From contig NC_059081.1 in NCBI RefSeq assembly GCF_020497125.1, forward strand, positions 14,727,105 to 14,791,104: a stretch of DNA of 64,000 bases, read 5' to 3'. A program made the translations under genes and the position numbers. Numbering within the stretch: the first letter of the stretch is position 1; each line of letters starts with the position of its first letter. The stretch is from Mauremys mutica (lineage: Eukaryota; Chordata; Testudines; Geoemydidae). This document shows positions 58,280 to 64,000 of the stretch, piece after piece. The notes below the pieces were generated by a model. It searched no databases. It worked only from the letters and a program-made list of their open reading frames with translations, and was not told the origin of the DNA.

Positions 58280-59060
58280 ATCCTCAGGTGATAATTACTC
58301 CCTTTTGCCTCTCCCCCTGTGTCGTCGTGAGATTCTGCATGTGCTTGCTTCTTGTGTGCTTGCTTCTTGTCTGTCCTACTATCTGTCCATGGGCTGCCTT
58401 CTGCCTAGACTACTACAGAGGGGTTGGTTGGTTTGGTAGAGGGGGATTGTGGTTTGGGTGGGTGCATGGGTGGGGGGTACTGATAGCAGTAGGCTGGCAG
58501 GCTGCAGTAGTAGCAGCCTGCAATTTGCCTGCCCTTGCCTGGCTGCTGGTTCTGCAATGCTTTTGCTTTTTTTTTTTTAATTATTATTATTTTATTAAAA
58601 GCTCAGCTGTGGCCAGAGGTCTTTCTTTTGGTGCATCTCTGGTGGTGTTACACCTGCACCAGCCGGGGGAGGTCTGTTGGGGGAACGGGATGCAGAGGGC
58701 AGAGGGATGCAGTCTGTGGGGGTTTGTGTGGGGGAGGGAGGAGAGGGTAGCTCAGCTGGGGGGACTGCTTGTGGTGAGTCGTGGGGGGGATTGGGGATGG
58801 GCATGGCCAGGCAGGGGCTCCACAGGGCTGGGGGGGGAGTGGAGTGGCACTGTGCCACCATTGTTGGTCAGTGACTCTTGGGGCATTTCTGGTGGTGTGG
58901 TACACCTCTGGGCGGGGCGGGGAGTATTTTGGGGGTCTGGTGGTATGATGGCTGTACCGGCAATCGGCCGATGGCACTGTGGGCATGAACCTGTGGCAAC
59001 CAAAATGGGACTGGCTTGTTTTGAAAGGCAGTGCAACTTTGTTATCTTGTGAGAGTTGGC
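58280..59060. other. G/T-rich region with open frames on both strands
   Basis: The plus strand has a 254-codon frame (58288-59052) that is very rich in Gly, Trp, Val and Cys. The minus strand has a 211-codon Pro/Ser/Thr-rich frame (58648-59283) across the same DNA. The bias comes from long G- and T-rich stretches. 58617-58660 and 58868-58912 share a diverged direct repeat around 'tctggtggtgt'. I see no protein family and take it as non-coding, possibly an old repeat. Confidence 0.4.
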
Positions 59061-59284
59061 AACCTTTGACTAGTTTGAATTGAATTGTTCTGGTTCTGAG
59101 TTTGTGCATTTGGAAATAAAACAAGCCCTGAAGAAAGACATCAGAAGAGACCTCAGTTGGGACATTACTTTTCCTTCTGCAGCTGGTGAGGCTACATACT
59201 GGCTTACAGTTGTATGCATACTTTATGCTACACTGATTATTACATACATTGGAAACCTGGACTAGTGATTTCAATCGCTGCAAT

Positions 59285-59440
59285 GGGTTCTGGTTTTGGC
59301 TCTGCCACTGATTTACTGTGTTACCTTAACAATGTTGTGCATCAGTCATATAGGGCTAATACTACCTCATGGGCTTGATTTAATAACATTTGTAAGTCAT
59401 TTTAGGATCCTCAGATAGAAGGCAATAGAGAAGAGCAAAA
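59285..59440 (-). mobile_element. MIR-type SINE fragment
   Basis: The plus strand 'ttggctctgccactgattta', 'ctgtgttaccttaacaatgt', 'gggctaatactacctcatgg' and 'ttttaggatcctcagataga' is the reverse of the MIR consensus orientation, in the same order. It is the opposite strand of the 7.85 kb copy. Confidence 0.75.
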
Positions 59441-59444
59441 AAGT

Positions 59445-62435
59445 ATTACTTTTTTTTAACATTATTAACATTAAAATTTTATCACACATTGTTTTTCACT
59501 TCAGTTATCACTATCTAAGCTCTTAAATTATATTTATTCATATAGATATTAAATATCATACAGACATCTTTAACCGGCCATGTTTTTGTCTAGACATTGT
59601 AATCCTTAAAGCAATAGTAGCAAAACATAGACCAAGAAATGTAATTGTATTTATTTAACTAGTCCATGGACTTTAGGAGGAGGAAAAGGAAGAATCACAG
59701 CGATTGTTATAGCTCCTTCCAAAACCACCATCCATTACTGTATCTAAGCTGCCATTGATTATTTATCAAGTGGTTGACTCAAGAAATAATACATATCAAC
59801 AAGCAAGTCTTTGGATGGTATGGAGTGATTGCTACCTAATGTATACTGTAATTACCCAAAGGCAGACAGATTTGAAAAATGAACACATGGGCCACATGCA
59901 TGAGAAGGTCACACTGAGCAATTATTTTGCTTTACCATAACCTTTCACTAGAATGTGATTACCTGCCAGGGAATATATATAGCTGTGATCACTGATGTCA
60001 GAGAACAGCAAATAGGCCTGTGCTTATGACTTCTGCAGTGATCAAATGATTTGTCCAAAGTTTCTCAAGTGCGTCAAGCATTCAACAGTAAATGGGAGGC
60101 ATTGGAGAACTTTGTATGAGATAACTCCTTTCCCTGTGGCAGCAAGGCTTTTTAAAAGATGGGGATAAAAAAGACCTGGTAAGTAGGCCAGATGACAGAG
60201 TGTGAGGTGGCAGTTATTGAAAAGCTTAGGCAAAGAGGTAGATCTTACAATGTTCTCAGATCAGATTGTGGCAAGGCTGTAGCTTGTGCAAATTTCTGGC
60301 GATAGATTAGTAAACTACAGAAATGAGGGCCTGATAGTGAAAATGACCTGCCCTTGCTCTATAGATAGATGTACATTATTTAATATACTTCCTAAAGCCT
60401 GTTTTTAATATAGAGCTTGATTGTGTAAGTAAACGTGGTTCAATTTTGCTAAAATTGTTACCCTTTAGTTAAATAACCCAAAAGATCTCTACTATGAGGA
60501 AGTGACTATAATACTTGTATAATACGCTAGCTAGCATATATTGGTCAACAGCCACCACACTTATCACCTTGATAATTGTTATAGTGACACCTTTGCCAAA
60601 TTAATATTTGAAGGAGTGGTGAGAGCCTTTATATGTGATTTAAAGTGCTTTGCCAAGCTGCATAAGTGGCAATATATAATTAACACAGCTAAAATTAATA
60701 CATCTGTATAATAATATAAAGCTTTAAATGCAACTTGTCTCTAAGTGTAAGAAATGGAGTATTTTAAGATTCCAATCATGGATGAGGTCTTGGAAGCCTT
60801 GTTCTTCCTTCTGCATGTCCTAGCTAATCTAAATAATCTTTTCTGTCTAGTAATGTTTTTAAATTTAAAGTAAGTGGATTAATATGCATGTTAAAAACTG
60901 ACAGGTGAAATTTCAACTTCATCCTGGTATTGGAGCTCACTTTGGATAAAACATTCATTTTTGAAAAACTGGGATAGGCATTATTACAGGGTGTCCCACA
61001 GTGCTACATACCTGAGGAATAAAACAGAAATTTGGAATAGTGACATTACCAGTGACACTGCCATATATAAATTCCTTGCAATGAGTTATTACACAGTACT
61101 GTCTATCCATATTATAGGTCACTCTTACTGCAGGTTATCACCATTTGATAAGCTTCACCAGGCAGGAGATAGGAGCGGCTAGCTTCTCTGTCTCATGGTA
61201 CTGGTCCAAGCCATCATGGCTACATACTGGAGATACGATGCCAAAATCATCGTATCGGCATACATACTGATATCCCTTAATGGAACAACAAGCTGTGTAC
61301 GGTTTTCTCCAGGTTTGTGTTGCTGTGTGATACACCAATAGTTGCCATCTTCTACGTAAACTGTTGAATGGACAGTAACTAAATTATCAAAGATTGCTGT
61401 GTCAGGATTCGATATATGCTGTGATACCATAAAAGAAATGTCCATGGCATCAGACACTGAGCAAGATTGTTTTGAATATATGTGCCTTGATTAGGATGCA
61501 ATGTCACTGAAGCCAAATTATGAATGGTACTGAAGGAGATCTATCTACACAATTTAGCACATTGCCAAGTTGCCACTGTTTCTGTTATAAATGGAGGACA
61601 ATACAATTTAGCTAACTGTTTTTCGCTAATAAGGTTAGGCAATTTCCCCTTTTCAGTGTTCCCTAATGAGTTGGTTCTGGTATTTAAGATGTAATTCCCA
61701 TAAAGCAGTGCAAATAATTTCTTTACCTGTTCATAACTTGTTGTGATTAATTTATTAAGTTTGCTAGTGTTTGGCTAAACAGTTTAGCAATGTTATGCAT
61801 ATTATGTACCACATACTCTTTTTTGTTTTGTTTTTATTTGGATTTTTTTTATTAGCTACACCCTCAATGCCATGAACAATGAGTTTAGAGATGCTCAAAA
61901 TAGTTGTTTTTTTAATATTTTGTTTCATGCTGTCCCTGTTCCAACAGCCATTCCAAATACTAAAAATTCTGCAACTTAACCAATAATTTCATCTAGACTT
62001 TGAAGTATCCTACTTTGAAAGGTACGAGACTCTGGAATAGTGTTTTCCCCAGCCATTGGGTCTAGTGCATGTTCCATAAGAAGCTATTATATTACCAAAA
62101 AAGTATACAGTAACGATACATTTCCTTTTAAATAATCACCAAATTAGCCACATTACAATGAGAGAGATTTAAAACCTGAATTTGTTCCCAAATTGCCTGA
62201 TGATTTGTCTGCATGCCAAATGGATTACAGGAGTGCCCTTCCTTGTTGCAGTTACCTGTTTGTGGGCCACTCAATTTTCAGTCTGTCCCTGCCAGCCTAA
62301 CTTCTATCCCTCTTGCTTGCTGCACTTTGTCTGACAATCTCCTAGTCGTCCTGTCATTTATATATAAAAATTTGCCAGCATATATTGTTCAATATTCTGA
62401 ACATAAGTAGGGTTGAGTGAACAGTAAACAGCAAG
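59445..62435. other. Unassigned AT-rich region
   Basis: Three kilobases without a named repeat. The minus-strand frame 61179-61457 (92 codons) is the least repeat-like of its frames. It has no domain, acceptor or donor site that I can defend. Confidence 0.4.
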
Positions 62436-62440
62436 GTTAA

Positions 62441-62795
62441 GATTCTGTCACAGGTATTTTTAGTAAAAGTCACGGACAGGTCACGGTCAATAAACAAAAA
62501 TTTTGTCTCTGACTTTTACCAAAAATACCTGCGGGTGGGGGGAGACACAAACACAGACAGAGTGCTGCTGCTGCAGCTTGCAGCTGCTCCAGTCCTGCTG
62601 CTGCTCCAGCCCCAGGGAGGCTGACCCAACTCCAGCCACTGCTCTGGGGACCTCTGCTCCGGTGGACCTGAGGCTGGCCACAGGTCAGCTGTTTGGGTGG
62701 CCCTGGGGCTTGCTGCTGACAGCTGCTCCAGCCCTGACCCAGAAGTCACGGTGGTCCCAGAAAATCACAGAATCCGTGACCTCTGTGACAGAATC
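62441..62795. mobile_element. TIR element of DNA-transposon type
   Basis: The inverted ends gattctgtcac (62441-62451) and gtgacagaatc (62785-62795) are perfect over 11 bp. Similarity extends inward with mismatches ('agtcacgg' near both ends). The GC-rich interior with ctgctgctgc runs explains the open frames on both strands (62503-62805, 62516-62749). I recall 'cgtgac' rich repeats of this form in reptiles and birds. No target duplication was identified. Confidence 0.65.
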
Positions 62796-62799
62796 ATAT

Positions 62800-64000
62800 T
62801 CTTAATAAATAGCAAACAAATCTAAAAAATGTACCTCCTTGGGCCAGATTTTCAACTTTCAATGACAGAATGGTGTAGAAGGTTCTTATTATCAGTCCTC
62901 CTTCTGTTTGTGGCATATCAAGTGTGTGGGTTGGGAAACTTAATCTTTTCAAATTTATTCTTCTAGGAATTAATCATGAATATTCTAAATTCGAGCTGTA
63001 TTGCTTAATTGTGGTTAGTCAGATAAATAAATAACATGGTATTGGTATTAAGACTGTCCCTTATGAGTAGTGATGCCCAGTGGTCCCAGTAGGTTAGGTA
63101 ATTGTTATATCCATGTAACTGGGAGTTCCTTAAATCAAAGCTTCATACTGAAGTACCGTAACAAAACCAGGTGATGTAGGCAAGAGGTCCAGAGGCTAGA
63201 TAAACCATAGACACACTTGGGGGGAGGGGGGGTTGAACTAGAATCATGGTTCCTTAGCTCCAGAGAAAACACAAGTTCCATTTATATGAGTTAAAGGAGT
63301 ACTGATGTAACTGCCACTTGTAGTAGTTTCCTTTTCCTCCCTGTGGGCTAGCCACTGGAGGCCAATATCATAGACACATACACAGAAAGGCAGTGCATTG
63401 CAACATATACCTATGTGCTTTATTGATCATTTCTGCACTGTAAGGGAATTTGCACAACACTGTAAACAATCCCCAAATTCCGTCCCAGAATGCTCTACAC
63501 TGAGATTAAAACTTGGGACTTTCTCGTCTTTGATTGTTCCAAACAGCTACTCATGGATCTGGAGGGAATATCCCCAGGACCATGTACTACTCAGTTGGAA
63601 ATATGATTGGCACATGTAATTGGGTTTTGAGAGAAATGCTGCTTTCACTTTCTTAAAGTAAGTGGAAAAACACCAGACTGCATTTAACTGATGGTAATAA
63701 AAGAGATGAGGGTAAGAAACAAAGTTCCTAGTCAGGGTGACTTTCCCTTGACAGTAACTAAAGATCTTATGCTAGAGCAGCAGTTTTCTATAGTAGCCAG
63801 AAGAAATATCATCAATGTAATGCTTCTTATAGAAAGATTTGCATTCAAGAGTTAAAACTCCTTACCATGCAACCACAAATGAGTGACTGAAGAGGAAAAA
63901 GGTATTCACTGAGAATCAACGTTATATGTTTAAAGGGATTCAACACTATAATATTTATATTCAATTATTATGGAAATGTAAGGGAGGCAGACGCAGGAGT
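62800..64000. other. Unassigned AT-rich spacer to window end
   Basis: No gene or named repeat. A G-rich patch lies at 63221-63231. Confidence 0.5.

Noticed and set aside
58288..59052. 254-codon open frame as a gene
   Set aside because: Extreme Gly/Trp/Val composition follows from G- and T-rich DNA. The opposite strand is open too, and no domain, splice or start context supports it.
61179..61457. 92-codon minus-strand frame as a possible exon
   Set aside because: No domain or clear splice sites. Many frames of this length exist by chance in the window. A translated search with conservation in another turtle would decide.

Overview
The window is vertebrate nuclear DNA and carries no host gene that I can recognise. 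The repeat content points to a turtle, most likely a hidden-necked (cryptodiran) one. It has a tRNA-derived SINE whose tail matches a CR1 LINE end, many CR1 fragments, Penelope-like (PLE) and DIRS-like retroelement relics, several hAT-type and other short DNA transposons, and MIR-type SINEs. Composition is AT-rich, with short GC-rich islands that belong to repeats. All open frames are short. Those with recognisable protein similarity are decayed retroelement frames: CR1 reverse transcriptase and endonuclease, PLE GIY-YIG nuclease, DIRS reverse transcriptase, and Ty3/Gypsy gag.

Layout. 1-865: 3' end of a CR1 LINE. About 1486-4205: DIRS-like element with inverted ends and an internal complementary region. 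4441-6140: DNA-transposon-like unit split by a solo LTR (5043-5843). 6150-6765: AT-rich repeat. 7.8 kb: MIR. 8.4-11.0 kb: PLE end, an hAT MITE, and an unidentified short direct repeat. 12.66 kb: tRNA-SINE. 12.84-13.83 kb: Ty3/Gypsy 5' end with gag relic. 17-24 kb: three CR1 pieces and an hAT MITE. 25-30 kb: mostly unassigned sequence, with an L2-like fragment, an LTR-like repeat and a small hAT element. 30.5-32.9 kb: PLE end and a CR1 copy broken by TG/TA repeats and a palindrome. 34.9-35.4 kb: GC-rich block. 38.9-40.3 kb: CR1 tail, old repeat, TA-flanked MITE. 42.2-45.3 kb: a stack of LTR-type repeats holding a second solo LTR and a perfect PLE palindrome. 48.5-49.45 kb: CR1 ORF1 and 3' pieces. 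50.8-58.2 kb: MITEs, a CR1 piece, a PLE insertion with nuclease relic, and a CpG-rich hairpin MITE. 59.3 kb: MIR. 62.4 kb: TIR element. The stretches between are unique-looking intergenic or intronic DNA.

The features of most interest are the PLE copies. They include a perfect 96-bp inverted duplication with a 12-bp target duplication, and a 1-kb insertion with 16-bp target duplications whose two arms are inverted copies of the same 3' end. All the PLE ends share a hammerhead-ribozyme-like core. No undescribed gene system was found; the novelty lies in element structure. Family names given without alignment rest on recognition from memory and should be confirmed with a repeat library.
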